A stretch of DNA of 64,000 nucleotides from positions 24,853,374 to 24,917,373 of the forward strand of contig CM070580.1 in the NCBI GenBank assembly GCA_036346355.1, given 5' to 3'. The notes beneath the pieces are model-generated. The model was not told the DNA's origin, did not search any database, and saw only the letters and a list, made by a program, of their open reading frames with translations. Position 1 is the first letter of the stretch, and each line of letters begins with the position of its first letter. The DNA is from Rhipidocladum racemiflorum (lineage: Eukaryota; Streptophyta; Magnoliopsida; Poales; Poaceae). The translations under genes were made by a program, and so were the position numbers. Positions 1 to 12,200 of this stretch are shown here, piece by piece.

Positions 1-1640
1 ATGTCATTACAACACACTCAAATAACCCTAGTGCTCCAGGGCATCTGAAGGCCATTTTGTGGGCATCGGCTTCAGCAATGAATATTTGATTATAACCTGC
101 ATTTTAATCAATAAAACTTATGATTCTATTCCCAGATGCAGCATTGATAAGCATATCAGCTATGAGCATCGGGTATTCATCCTTAGATGTCGCTTTATTC
201 AAATCTCTAAAATCAACACACACTCTAAGTTTGCCATTTTTCTTAATCACAGGAAAGATATTAGAAACCCATTCAGCATATCGGCAAGGCCGGATAAACT
301 TAGCATCTAATAATTGTTCTGTTCTTATTTTATTTTATCATACATGGTCAGATTAAATCGTCTAGGAGACTGTTTAAATAGCATATATCCTGGCTTTATT
401 GGTATCCGATGTTCAACAAGCTGTCGGCTTTAAATCAGGCATCTCATGGTACTCCCAAGCAAAGCAATTTTTATAATTTTTTAACAAATCGACCAACCTT
501 TTCTTGTATTCGCTTATCAACTTTGAACTAATAAAAGTTAGACTTTTCCTATCACCATCGTCTATATCTATTTCTTCTAATGGATCTAAAGACGTAAAAC
601 CTTGTCCAAATCTTTCAATGTCTTTAAAATCTGTGATGGCTTTGTAGCTATCTGTTATTTGCTAATAGTGTTGAATTTTGCCTTGTAAAATCTTCACTAT
701 CGATCTGGACTCCATCGGTGTAAAATCTCATTTGTCCGATCAAAGGTACTTAGCCTTACACTGATCAGAATCACACCCATTTGGTTTATGCATATAAAGT
801 CACAATCTTCAAGCACTCTACCCGATATGCATTCGGTCCCATCATGTTGCCAATTAGCCTCTGAACTGGCCACGTCTATATAAGCCGATGTATCGGCCTC
901 GACCACCTCAACTTCATCTTCATTCCACTATATCAACTTTTGATGCATAGTCGATAGAATGTAATAGTTGGCATGTATCCAATCTCTACCAAGCAATACC
1001 CTATAACTTTCCTTGGCATCAACCACAAAAAAAGCTATTGGCAAAATCTTACTACCGACTATGAGCTCAATCACCATGATACCTTTCGCCTCTATAGGAT
1101 CTCTAGTAAAGTCGTTTAACACTATGTCGGTTTTAATTAGACCTCCATCGAACTTGCCTAGTTTTTTTTGCAAGTGGAGTAAGGCATCAAATTAACCATC
1201 GTCCCACCATCTACCAGCATTCTTGACATTGGCTTGCTATTAATATGGCCTTTTAAATATAATGGCCTTAGATGTCGATGACCGTCTTGTGGTTTTTTAA
1301 AAGATGGCATATTGTGAACCAAAACATAACTGGGCAAAAAAGTCCTTAGCCGATGGCGCACACACCTTGAACTCTGTAGGCAGGGTGAACACCATATTGA
1401 TGTCCATCGATGGTGGTGAATCATTGCGGATAATGAGGGAATCCAGATCATCAATTGAATTGAATTATTCCCGGGCGACTTCTTTTTTTCATCCATTCCT
1501 TCTTGACAAGTTTGATCGAACGAAATTTATCAAAAAATTTGTCCCTTCTCTTTTCATGATCTGCTTCCCTCAATTCCTGAGTGACATGGCGAAACCCACA
1601 CCAACAATTCTCCATATGCTCGGGCTCATGGCCTTGAGAT
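1..1640 (-). pseudogene. Gypsy pol remnant: zinc-knuckle tail, protease-like and reverse transcriptase
   Basis: Translating the minus strand gives recognisable gypsy polyprotein pieces. Near 1200 is MLVDGGTMVNLMP, the retropepsin active-site region (normally D-S/T-G). Near 950-1100 is FFVVDAKESYRVLLGRDWIH, the end of the aspartic protease fold. At about 300 to 1 is the reverse transcriptase start, with VCVDFRDLNKAT and then NAGYNQIF. A stop codon (TAA, 104-106) falls directly before NAGYNQIF, and several frame breaks lie between the pieces. In an active element this polyprotein copies the RNA into DNA inside the particle. Here only relics remain. The family assignment is secure from the motif order; the exact lineage is not. 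Confidence 0.8.
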
Positions 1641-1780
1641 AAACGATCATGTATATTTTCTAATATGCATAATTGGTGCCATCAAAAAAAGGTGCATTGC
1701 CTATGAAAACACTCTCACTAGCCATCCTTTTGTCTCTAAATGGTAAAGTATAAAATGAGAGACCAAGCTCTGGTACCACT
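1590..1780 (-). pseudogene. Start of a second, copia-like gag with primer-binding site
   Basis: Directly inside the LTR that ends at 1781 is a minus-strand primer-binding site, TGGTACCAGAGC (1767-1778), one base off the initiator-tRNA-Met form usual in copia elements. An ATG follows at 1725. Its translation begins MASESVFIGNAPFFDGTNYA, typical of the gag start of plant copia-type elements, then meets a stop and continues with KAMSPSIWRIV. It soon runs into gypsy-type zinc-knuckle sequence with no element end between. The copia identity rests on these two segments; where it ends is uncertain within a few tens of bases. Confidence 0.6.
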
Positions 1781-3368
1781 TGTAGGATGAAAGATAACCG
1801 ACTAGAGGGGGTGAATTGGAGGTTTTAAAAATTCTCAGCTCTAATTACAATAATAAGGCAAGTAATACTAGAAAAGAGAATTTTGACAATCAATACCTAA
1901 AACTTGTACGTTTCACTAACATGCACCAACGAACTAAGATAAGCTACTACACACTTCTAATTACACGAGCAAGAATAAATAAGCTATGAAAGTGAAATTA
2001 CTCAAAAGAGAACAAGTAATCAAACCACAAGGTGATGGACACGATTTTTATCCCATAGTCTTGGAGACTTGCCGGTCTCCCCTAATCCAAATTAAGGTAG
2101 CATGACCAACTCAAGCTGGTTTGTCCAAATAAGCCTCCCTTGATCACTAATGGTAGCTCTTCCCCACTCCGGGTAAGCAAGCTCTAGCCATCACAAAACA
2201 CCGGACCTCCTCACAAGCTTCCTTGTGGAGATCACCGGTTACACTCGCCTTCAAGCCGTCTAGGAGCAGTAAACTCCAAGAGAATATACTTGACACTTGC
2301 TTGAAGGTGTTTGAGTGCTTCTAATAGCACAATTAATGCAATGCACTGAATTTGCTCTCAACAACACACAATTTTAAGAATTAAATGCACAAGAGTGAAG
2401 AAAGTGTTGCAAGGGATCAAGATATGCTCAATGTGGTCACCAACCCTTGATGCAAGTGGGGGGTATTTATAACTCCCCACCAAGAAACTAGCCATTGGGG
2501 CCATTTTTCAAACAAAAAAAAACAGCCGAGCCCAGCACTATCAGCCTCTGATGTCCATTAGTGCTGGTCATGGCTCCAACGGCAGACCTAAATGCATTAG
2601 GTACTAACTGTTAGCCCATTTACACGCAAAGTTCGGCACTACCACCCTCTTGGACCACTAGTGCTGCATTTTTAAATGGGGCAAAATCAGGCTCTCTAAA
2701 AAAAAGCTACCAAAGCTCTTAGGGCGGTACTGCTGCTCACCCAGCAGTACCAATCTTGAGCTACAGTAGTGCCACTCCCAGGCCAGCTACAAAAATGGAA
2801 AAGGACTATCTCACTTTAATGAGCGGTACTACCGCATCACTGGCAGTACAGCCCCTTGAGCTCAGTAGTGCTGGCAAAAGGGGAGGGCAAGCATTCCCTA
2901 CTGCTAAAAAGCTACCACTGGAGTGGAGGCAGTACTGCCGCTTGCCTGGCAGTACCGCTCCTGCTACCCAGTAGTGCCGGCCTCAAAGAACTTCAAATTT
3001 TTGCCCTCGGCAAAATAGCTACCGCCGCCTAGGGGGTGGTACTGCCGTACCTCCAGCAGTACCGCTCCTAGGGGGGCCGATATCGCCACTTTTGACAGGA
3101 GAGGAAGAATTTAATAAAGAAGTTTATGCAAACGTATGATTATGAGTTGTCACAATAATTGAGCCATTTACATTCACTCATTTCAAGCTACTAATCAAGT
3201 CCCCCTTAATAGTACAACAACTAATCTAGCAACCCGATTTCTCTCCAAACATCGAAATCAGAAAAATGCTATAAAAGTTCCTTAATTCTTTTATACCTTG
3301 ATCTTGAGCTTGACTTCAAATATGGGCTCATGACATTGCTTTTTGTATTCCTTTGATGAGGACTAACA
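1781..3368 (-). repeat. Long LTR (1.6 kb) inserted in the gypsy element
   Basis: On the minus strand it starts TGTTAGTCCTCATC at 3368 and ends CATCCTACA at 1781, so it has TG...CA ends, and a primer-binding site lies two bases beyond its 3' end. It contains a short-period run of GGTACTGCCG / CAGTACCGC-type units at about 2720-3070, a low-complexity part of the LTR. Right of 3368 the gypsy gag resumes, so this is the 5' LTR of an element that inserted between gag and pol and later lost the rest of its body. No target duplication can be checked because the other end is gone. Confidence 0.6.
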
Positions 3369-3418
3369 AACTTTTGCACACTTAAAACAATTTATTATTC
3401 CAAAAATATTGATTGTAA

Positions 3419-4950
3419 TTAATTACCAAGACCAAGCAAAATTGGGGGCTTAGATGCTTCAGATACTCTATGTAATAAGTGACTCAAGTCTGTAAACTCT
3501 TGGCCACTAAACTTATCCTTCAAGGGAGGAATTAACACTTGAAAAGCTAAATCAGCCAATTGGTTATCGGGCAATGTAGCACTAAAGCACCGATTTCTAA
3601 CTTCTCGAAATCTCTTGATATAATTAGTTACTGATTCCCCAAACTTTTGCCTGACAGAGCTTAAATCTGATAACCTCAACTCCAAGCTCCCACAAAAAAG
3701 TATTTATAGAATTGACTTTCCAAATCAGTCCAAATGTTGACCGAATTCGACGCAATGTTGTGAACGAAGTAAAAGGTACCCCGAACAAAGACAATGGGAA
3801 CAATTTTATATTCAGGCCATTGGATTGGGTTGCTTCACCACATTGCGCCACAAAGCAAACGACATGTTCTAACATTGTCGTGGAGTCATCCCTTGAGAAT
3901 TTCATGAAATTGGGGACCCTATATCCATTGGGGTATGAAATCCGATAAATATAGTCAGGATATAGCTTTCTGTAGCCGACAGTCCGCCCCTTTGGCTGAA
4001 TGCCAAAATGGTCCCTCAAAACAGAGCTAAGGGATTTGGCCCAATCAATTTCTTTGACCGAATCTACTCGTGCTTGAGGTGCTTGCCAATTAGAGGCAAA
4101 ATCAGCATGCTGCCCCCCCCCGGAGTGCAAACTCAGGCTGGCGTGGTATCAGGGGTTGCACCAGCAAATTCGGTTGCTCATAGCCGACATTTTGCCGTCT
4201 AAATGTCAATTCTGGAAGTGGAGCAAATGGTTCCGAGTATGATACAACCCTATACGGGGTCGGATCCCTTGTAGGAATCAGCTCAACGTAATGCGGATGT
4301 ACCTGAGTCTCAATCGGCTAAACAACCGATTTAGGTAAATGTAGAACGAAGCAGACAGAGGCAAATTGGGCTGGGAGTCCAATTTAGAACCATCTGTGTA
4401 CGACTGGTAATGAGTAATCCCACTTGCACCAGGATCTCGAGGCAAAACCATGGTCGACTGTGCTAGTGCCATAGTAGGAATAGTAACTAATGGCTTTGGA
4501 TCAACTGCTGGCTTTATGGTTTGAGCATTCTGGGTAATGGAGTAGACTAGGTAGGTTGGCAGAGATAGTAGAGTCCCAGCTGACACCAGCTCTTGTGCGA
4601 CTTCTTTGATATTGTTGGCTATCATCAGCTTAAGCATGTTTACTAAAGCTGATAACTGGTTGACAAGAGCATGATATACAGATTGATTAATCATGTTCGA
4701 TAATTCGACTATGCGGGTATGTATCAGCTTACCTGTCTATTTTTAGTAGCACCCGAAGTCTCCTTGCAACCAAAAATCACCGTCGGCAACGCAGTTTTCT
4801 GCATGGTTCCACGTTGGGTTTTTTATATAAATTAAGCATCATGCATCTACTCGAACACAGTCGTTTGATATTCAATCTCTTTTCACTAGTCGGGCGTTAA
4901 ATCATCCAGTGTTGGGACAATTATAGCATCAAAATTGATGTCAGATGGAG
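3419..4950 (-). pseudogene. Gypsy gag remnant
   Basis: Minus-strand translation gives the N-terminal segment at about 4950-4880 (SPSDINFDAIIVPTLDDL), a helical segment at 4700-4560 (NQSVYHALVNQLSALVN), then at 4130-3624 the capsid region with YPNGYRVPNFMKFS and EHVVCFVAQCGEA, and at 3685-3419 the end of the capsid (TNYIKRFREVRNRCF, then LADLAFQVLIPPLKDKF). This is the retrotransposon gag family that packages element RNA. At least one frame change near 3690 and stops between pieces make it non-functional. A close relative of the N-terminal part lies at 19616-20400 in the shorter element. Confidence 0.8.
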
Positions 4951-5019
4951 AGATCAATTTTCCTGTGGAAGACATCATCGTTGACTCATCAATGGGTCCC
5001 ATCAGGCGTGCCAAAAGTG

Positions 5020-5731
5020 TGTTGGAACCAAAAATGTGACATAGGGTTAATCGGCAAGCAGCACACGCAAACATTGGGTTTAATTTTGGATGTAGGCATG
5101 CCAGCCGATTTGATCCTGCAATCAATAAGAAAAAATATGTAATTTCAACCAGCCGTTACGCTGTTTTACTCTTTCAATGATGATTTAACCTAAACAGGTA
5201 GATCTAAATAGCCTGATTGAGCTGATTAGATTAGATAAAGGTTGTTTTCCTAAAAAAGGCGATGTGCAACAAGACTGGAGAAAAATCGAATCTAGATTGG
5301 TGTAAGTTGACAAAATCAATAATCGGTGATGCGTAACTTTATTGATAACATGAATTACAGAGGAAAGATTACAAATCTATAATGCTACTCCTAGTCGATG
5401 AAAAGTAATATAAAAATTAGAGCGAGCTGGTTGATTTGTTGTCCCATTCTATGCTGCTCATTATCTCTTTTTATAGCATTCGACTTGATTGTATCCTCCT
5501 AGGACTCAAAATATTCCATGTCAGCCCTGACTTCCCAAAACCAATCTTTTCTTTGAAACTAGCATTGGCTTTATTCCAATCGATTTTATCCTGATCTCAC
5601 TCTTTCCTTAATCTGCATCAACCGTAACTTCTAAAATAACATTTCCTTTGATCCGATACTGATTATAATCAAACAAACTTACCAAACTAACCTTTACCAA
5701 ATCGGTCATGCACCAAATTCTGGTGTCAACA
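5020..5731 (-). repeat. 5' LTR of the left gypsy element (712 bp)
   Basis: Minus-strand ends are TGTTGACACCAGAATTTGG at 5731 and GGTTCCAACA at 5020, giving TG...CA. The inner end is followed by a primer-binding site. It shares blocks with the LTRs at 17511-18300 and 20422-21114, including CGATGCGCAAC-type and ATCGGCAAG-type stretches, and is the reverse complement of much of 22898-23590. The four belong to one LTR family, but divergence between them is substantial. Confidence 0.8.
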
Positions 5732-6820
5732 GTTATAAACAACCATATCATGTGTCCCACTTTGGAAAACCGAAGTGACAACAAACTACCACCTGCTGCA
5801 TGGACCAAAATGACCGTGCCTTGCTCTCTGCAAACTTCATGTGCCTCGAGTCCTTCACTTACATCTGAGAGGACCCCACAAATTGTCACACTCAAAGAAC
5901 CCACGAGCATGGAGAACAGTGGGTAGCAATAGGTGAGGGAGGGGATAACTAGCACAAGCTAGGGAATGAGGCCATGACCCTTACCTTGAGGACACAAACT
6001 TCTACGATCCATTAGAACCTGATCTCCCAAGCCCCGATCTTCTAATTAGAACTAGGGAATTCTACACCCCTAGAAATTTCCCCTATGTCTAGAAATCCCC
6101 TCGGCGACTACCAACATATCCTCGAGCCTGGGCCACAATGCAAGCACAAACTCTACTTCATTTTGGATTACGAGGGGAACCCATGACATCAATTTTTTTT
6201 CTAACCTATGTCCATGGTTAGTACTTCATTTCCTATCTATACTTGCATGCATGTATTGTTGTATCACTTGTAATCAGCTTGTCTACCTTGCAAACCCCGA
6301 ATTGCAAATTCACTGAGTCCAATACAAACCCAAGTTTATATTACACACTCTCCAACACCGCCTAGACGAGTTGATGGAGGATATGCGCACCAAGAAGATC
6401 AATAATGACAAGCTCCACATGCAAAGGATTAGGAAGGGGAACAATGAGTAGGTGGTCCACCTCAGCAGTGACTACCACCCATACTACCGCTACACCAAGC
6501 CGAGCTGCAATTGCGCCTACCACTACCATGATAACTAGTCCATCCATGCTTCCCTGATGATCGCCGCTCCATGTGGGTGCCCTATGATGTCCCATTTTTC
6601 CTTAAGGTCGTTCGCCATCAAGATCAATTAGATGCACACCAACCATGTCATTTTAGGTTGGTTCAATGGTGTGTCATGTTGTTTGTACTGTACTCTTATC
6701 TAGCAAAATGTGCACTCCAGCATAACCAATATGCCACGTAACTCTATATTTCCTTCAATATTTATCACCATGAATTCCATCAGCTTGGATTGTACTGGAT
6801 AACTATGTGGCAAGCAACTG
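5732..6820. other. Unassigned AT-rich sequence
   Basis: No gene is supported. Short open frames, such as the one on the minus strand at 6362-6595, have no recognisable domain, no splice structure and biased composition. The stretch is bounded by an LTR on the left and a degenerate periodic repeat on the right. It is probably old transposon-derived sequence, but no ends are visible. Confidence 0.4.
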
Positions 6821-6977
6821 ACCATACATCTTTTTAATGCACTGACAACGTGCACCATCTTTTCTCAGTGATTTGACAACCCATGCCACCTTTTTTCAAT
6901 TATTTGATAACTCACACCACCTTTCTCAGCGAAATGACAACACACAATAGCTTTACTAAGTGATTTGGCAACAAACA
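6820..6977. repeat. Degenerate short-period repeat, left half of an interrupted tract
   Basis: Units of roughly 38 bases recur, each with a variant of TTTGACAACTCACACC followed by a CTTT-rich piece. The same pattern continues at 10291-10431 on the far side of the solo LTR. Removing the LTR and one copy of AAACA joins the two halves smoothly. Confidence 0.5.
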
Positions 6978-9900
6978 TATCGAGACCCAAATGTGCAAAT
7001 ACAGACCCTCTGTGTATGCAGCACTAGTCCAAGATCAAGCTAGTTCACAGTCTCAACATAGATGAAATATCACAATCATACATGACGAAATTAATATAAA
7101 GAACTTCATCTATTAATATAACCTGTTTGAATGACCTTATGGTTAACTTACAATAATATACCACGCAAGGCATAGACTAAGAAATAAAGAAATCTTAAGT
7201 GGAAAAGAAGACACACAGGTAACTAACAAGGCTCGCACCCTAATTAACTGTCTCCTCCTGGAACTCCTCGAGAGCTGATATAGACTCCTCCTCAACTAGT
7301 GAGTTGGGTGTTGCAAGGGGTGAGTGCATAAAGCACTCCACAAGTTATGCACAGAATGCAAGTCTGTTTACTACATGCATGGCTTATTCCAAGTGAATGG
7401 CTGACATGGTTATTTTGAAAAAATAACATTTCAAAGTATTAACATAAGTAGATTGAAATGATTGTTAGACAATTATCATTACTAAATAACTTTCTCATTT
7501 ATTTTCCAAGGTGCACAGCCTAAACCAATTCCTTCACTAGCATTAGCACACAACCACCCTTCCCAAGTCTTATTTTTCAAGATCTAACCCTTGACTATAA
7601 TTTCTAAGCATGTCCAATACCACAGACATGGCTATTCAATAGGTTTAACACACACTCTGCAGAGGTTATACACTTTACCCACAAGATATGATCAAACTAT
7701 ACTACCAAGCATCGTCACGTACCCATCGATGTGTGGCTAGTAGATCATAACAAAACCTTTCAGAAACTTCTACCCTAACACCTGAACCTCCTGGTAATTC
7801 CATACACTATCCCTTCCCTCGCACAGAGTCGAAGTATAGGACCGACATACTGTTGGATCGATGTGAGACCACATTACACCACATCCTCCTCCATTACCAC
7901 ACCCCCATGTGACTATCAACTTGAGGTATCACAAGCTAAGACATAGTTAACTTACTTAGTTAGGTCCGTCCCATTCCAAACATGTGGTTGTGTGTTTAGC
8001 CCAGTTCAAAGGCTTGCAAGGTTAAATACTTAATTGATCGAGGCAAGACTATCAAACACTCAAATGGCACACAACCCTCACTTACTCTCATCAACCTATT
8101 GCCACTAAGTCCCACCATGACACAAAGCCTCTTGCCACTTGCCTCCGTGCAACATATGCCATCAACAAGTCAACATCCATGTAGAACAACACATGTCTCT
8201 ACATTTCAACACCATCATGTGGCAACGCAAGGCACACCATTTTAGAAATACATTTCATATTCCATTAATCACATTAAATTGCATTTCCAAAGTGGCATTG
8301 ATGACTCGTTGCATGCCTAAGCACACTAACACATTCTAGTAACCCACGTTGGTAATTAATAGCATTCAACTAACATTAAATCATCTTAGGGTGACAAATG
8401 AACATGGCATACAAATTAAAAGGTAGATATACAACAATTAGGTCGATTGACTAACCCAAATTAATTGAATCATTTTTAATTTGAATTATCATGCAATAGT
8501 TTAAAACAATGTAATTTTAAAACATGGGATCAATATGATCAAATTGCCATGTAAAAGTTCTTGCTCCTGCTCTGAACCTTGTTCTTACAGAAGCAACACA
8601 CCCTTGAATCTCTTGGGCACTTCAACATCTACGCGTAACGAACAAATAAATAACAAATATCAAAAACATAGAGAAAATAAGATTCTAAAAATTAAATAAA
8701 ATTCACCATTAAATAGAACTTGATTTGAAAAAAAATTAGACATTAGAATCACCTCAATCAGAGTTTGTATGAGGAAGAATAAGCTCTCTAAATTTGAAAA
8801 TAAAAGAAAAGGAATAAAACTTAATTAATTGAATTATTTTTATGGTGGAAATAGGAATTATGACATCACTATGATGTTAGCACTAAATAAGATTTCAGCT
8901 AAATAAATTTTCAATGGAAAATTCTAATTATGACATCATGCTGATGTCAGTGAACACGTGGACCAGTCACATGTTGACACGTGTCACGGTTATTTTGAAT
9001 TTTGGACAAAAACATTTTCTAATAAATATGAATTATGACATCACTGCTAACATCATAAAGCTATTTAACTAAAATAGAATATATCTAGAAAATATTTATT
9101 ACACTAACAGGTGGGCCCACAGTCCATAGTTCGGGTCCACGAACCTACCCGAGTCCACGGTGGACTCGGTCCACACGAATTCTGACCAACGGTCAATGAT
9201 GGTGCTAGCATTAATGTCACGATGACATCAGCACTCACGGGATGCGAAGCAACTTGACACTTGGTGAAATCTAGACCATCTAATCTCAATCCAACGGTGC
9301 ACAATGCTACGATTGGCAGAGACGATGGCATAATCCGGTGCACGACACATGGCTGCACGTGATTGGTGTAATGCTCGGCGTGACCTGGACGGTCCACCAC
9401 CGAACCAATGGTTGACAAGCGGCGGAACGGTGAGGCACGTGGCTAGATCTGAACCATTTGCGTAAGATCTAGCAGCTAGTATTGAACGCAATAACGACGA
9501 TGAGCCAAGCGGCGGTACTCACTGGAGACGACGAAGATGACCACAGCCATGACAACGTAGAGTTTCTTCAATGGCGAGGCTTGTTGAGTTCGATGCACCT
9601 CAACACAAGTAATTCGGATCTGGGCTTGGATGCAACTAGGACGGTTCAACGGCGGTGGAAGAACGTAAAGACCGACGGCAACGTAGATGAACTTCGGTGA
9701 GCAATTCCTCGCAAACCAAGATGGCTTGGGCGATGATTCCTAGTGCATCCGATGTGCAAAAAGACGGTGGACCTCGAACGAGGGTCATTGGGCATTTAAA
9801 AGGCATTGGAAGGCATGTTCGAGGAGGAGAGTCCCAAAAGACATGGTGACGACGTGGCAAGAGCGACGTGGCTTGCTCCATACCGTGCGATCATAATCCG

Positions 9901-10290
9901 GCAACTCAGTTCCTAGTGTTAGGGTTTGAGGGCGAGTGGGCTAATGCGGTGCGGGTTTTTGCTGGGCTGATGTGCACATGGGATAAGCCCATTAGGGTTT
10001 CGGTCCAAGGGCTTTAAGGAATTAGTGATTTTCCAAATTAAATAATCCTAAAAAATAGTTTTAAGCTGAAATAAATAGTAAAAATATCAAAAAAAAATTC
10101 TTGAAAATTTTTGAAAAATAATTTGATGTATTTGGAACTCAAATAAAATATTCCAATAAAACTTTATTTAAACTTTTTCAAATTCTTTAATACTTCTAAC
10201 AAAAAATCTTAATTCAAATAAATTACAGAAAATTCTCAAAAATTCAGAAGGCATAATAAATTCAAAAAATGCAAAAATTGGGATGTTACC
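6978..10290 (-). mobile_element. Solo LTR, 3.3 kb, gypsy-like
   Basis: The left end reads TATCGAGACCC and the right end GGGATGTTACC. Corrected for one changed base at each end, these are TG...CA, and the minus-strand start is close to the TGTAACATCCC seen in plant gypsy LTRs. AAACA is present on both sides (6973-6977 and 10291-10295), the expected 5-bp duplication. The left end aligns with the LTR starting at 63264: both contain TCTCTGTGTAT/CTCTGTGTATG and CACTAGTCCA-type blocks, and later ACACTCTGCAGAGGTT. No gag or pol is present, so it is a solo LTR, not a full element. The GC-richer part at 9110-9980 has open frames but no recognisable protein. Confidence 0.65.
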
Positions 10291-10431
10291 AAACACCAGC
10301 TTTTGACAATAAATTGATAATGCACACCAACTTTTTTTCATTGATTTGACAACTCGCACTAGCTTTTCTTTATGAAATGACAACATACAACAACTTCCTT
10401 GAGTAATTTAGAAACACAAAATAGCTTTTCT
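10291..10431. repeat. Right half of the interrupted short-period repeat
   Basis: Continues the TTTGACAACTCGCAC / AAATGACAACATACAAC pattern of 6820-6977. It is bounded on the right by the CACTA element, so two unrelated elements have inserted at or beside this tract. Confidence 0.5.
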
Positions 10432-10862
10432 CACTAGTATAGGAAACCTTTTTACAGACGGTTCACAAACGTTATCATAGATGTTTTTGTGAAGCGTCAG
10501 TAAAAGTGGATCAGTGATGAAAAGAGATCATCAAAGACGGTTTTTGACCTGTCTGTGAAAATTGAAATCATAAACAGTTTCTACTTAGAACCGTCTGTGA
10601 TGTTGTAGTATCACAGACGGTTCTAGTAAAGAACCGTCTGTATTATGTTACACATCACAGACGGTTTCTAATTAGAACCGCCTATGATGTTATAGTATCA
10701 CAGACAGGTCTAATTACAAAGTTCATCACAATCATATATACAAAGTGCATGATTGTCACAATCATCCACTTGATTACAAGTTCATTTTAATATTACACAA
10801 GAAAATAATAAACATGACGACACCTCCTCATAACCCCACTTGCTCATTCCTTTGTATGAAAA

Positions 10863-11702
10863 TTAGCCCTTAACGATGATCGACACGTGTGTAGCTTGCT
10901 TCCTAGGTTGTTCTTCTGGGACCATGATGGCATTTTCAATAAGAGGCAACTCATCAAATTGATTGTACTCTTCCTCATCTACTACATTCTTAACTCCGAT
11001 AATTCTCCTTTTTCCCTAAAGAACTACATGGTGCTTCTTGTTAGACGGGTCAGTTACATAGAAGACTTGAACAACTTGGTTAGCGAGTACGAATGGTTCA
11101 TCTTGGTATCCGACACATTCAAGGTCCACAGTAGTGATGCCATACTTGTCAACCTTCACGTGCTGGAGGTGGACCAAACAGCATCGAAATAGCGGAATCT
11201 TGAAAAGTACGTAGTCGAGCTCCCAAATCTCCTCTATGAACCCATAGTAGGAGCTCCAGCGAACAAAGGTTTCTTTGAGTCCTCCAAGCCCCGGAACTTT
11301 TCATATTCCCTGTCATCATGGTTTGCTTCTGCATCGCACAACATCCGATCCAGATTGTCATCCTACAATCTATCATCATCGGAAGCACAATCGATATGAT
11401 CATCCAGCATATCGTTGACTTTCTCGATGATGTTAACACTACCAGCTGCTTCTTGTGTATTCTGCTCTTCGCCGTGGCTGGTCCAACATGTATACCCCCT
11501 TTTGAAACCCCTCAGAATCAAGTGCTTCGATCTGCACTGAGTTTTGAAATATCTTCATATTTTCACAGTAAATGCACAGACAAGACATAAATTGCACCCC
11601 CTTATTAGACATATCCTTCTCTGCAACTCTTTTAAAAGCGGAGGCACCATTAAGGTACTCAACACTCGTACAGTTCTCAGTGTACATCCAGCTTCGATCC
11701 AT
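10863..11702 (-). pseudogene. Internally deleted CACTA transposase (TNP2-type) with DUF4216-like tail
   Basis: The start at 11702 gives MDRSWMYTENC, the hallmark of the transposase-associated domain at the N terminus of plant CACTA transposases, followed by VQFMSCLCIYCENM. Downstream, in shifted frames, are REYEKFRGLEDSKKPLF and then, almost without a gap, SYYGFIEEIWELDYVLFKIP and VDLECVGYQDEPFVLANQ, which belong to the C-terminal DUF4216-like region. The catalytic TNP2 core that normally lies between (several hundred residues) is missing. There is an in-frame TAG at 11016-11018 and a terminal TAA at 10863-10865. The junction near 11250 explains why the element is non-autonomous. Confidence 0.85.
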
Positions 11703-11759
11703 CTACGCTACACATGTAACATTTAGTGTTAAATATTAAGTACACCAAGTGTGAAAAAA

Positions 11760-12200
11760 CATGCACACATTCTTCAAATTCTCTCTTCACCAAACTAGCT
11801 AACTAAATCTTAAATATAATAGTGCAATTAGAACCCATTACTAACCTTAAATTATCAAGAACAACTTGAATTGATATATAAGCTAGATCTAAACAATCTT
11901 CAAATTCTATCCTTACAAAAGTGCATCTTGAATATAATGCAAATAGAACCCATTACTAACCTTAGATCAACCAACAACACATAGATCTGCAAGCTAGATC
12001 TAAAAAATAATCAAATTCTATCCTTATCAACCTAGATATTGAATATAATGCAATTAAAACACATTACTAACCATAAATCACCAACAACACTTGGATCTAC
12101 AAGCTAGATCTAAACAATCTTTAAATCCTCTCCTAACCAAGCTAGATATTGAATATAATGCAATTAGAACTCCTTACTAACTTTAAATCACCAAAATCAA
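11760..12200. repeat. Tandem repeat, about 110-125 bp unit, roughly four copies
   Basis: Units contain AGATCTAAACAATCTTCAAATTC, GAATATAATGCAATTAGAAC and CATTACTAACCTTA in the same order. The last copy runs into the block that is itself repeated at 14250. Internal minisatellites are common in CACTA elements. Confidence 0.7.

Larger units (their letters stand above)
1..5731 (-). mobile_element. Degenerate Ty3/gypsy LTR retrotransposon, cut by the left window edge
   Basis: Read on the minus strand, the order is LTR (5731 to 5020), a possible primer-binding site starting TGGCACGCC at 5013, gag remnants (about 4950 to 3419), zinc-knuckle and protease-like segments (about 1640 to 930) and reverse transcriptase running off the edge at base 1. 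This is the Ty3/gypsy order. The 3' LTR would lie left of the window. Stops and frame changes show the copy is dead. Another LTR element's 5' end sits inside it at about 1600-3368. The five bases right of the LTR (GTTAT, 5732-5736) should be half of the target duplication, but its partner is outside the window. Confidence 0.85.

Noticed and set aside
11760..12200. CRISPR-like array
   Set aside because: The units are about 110-125 bp and contiguous, with no distinct spacers, in plant DNA within a CACTA element.
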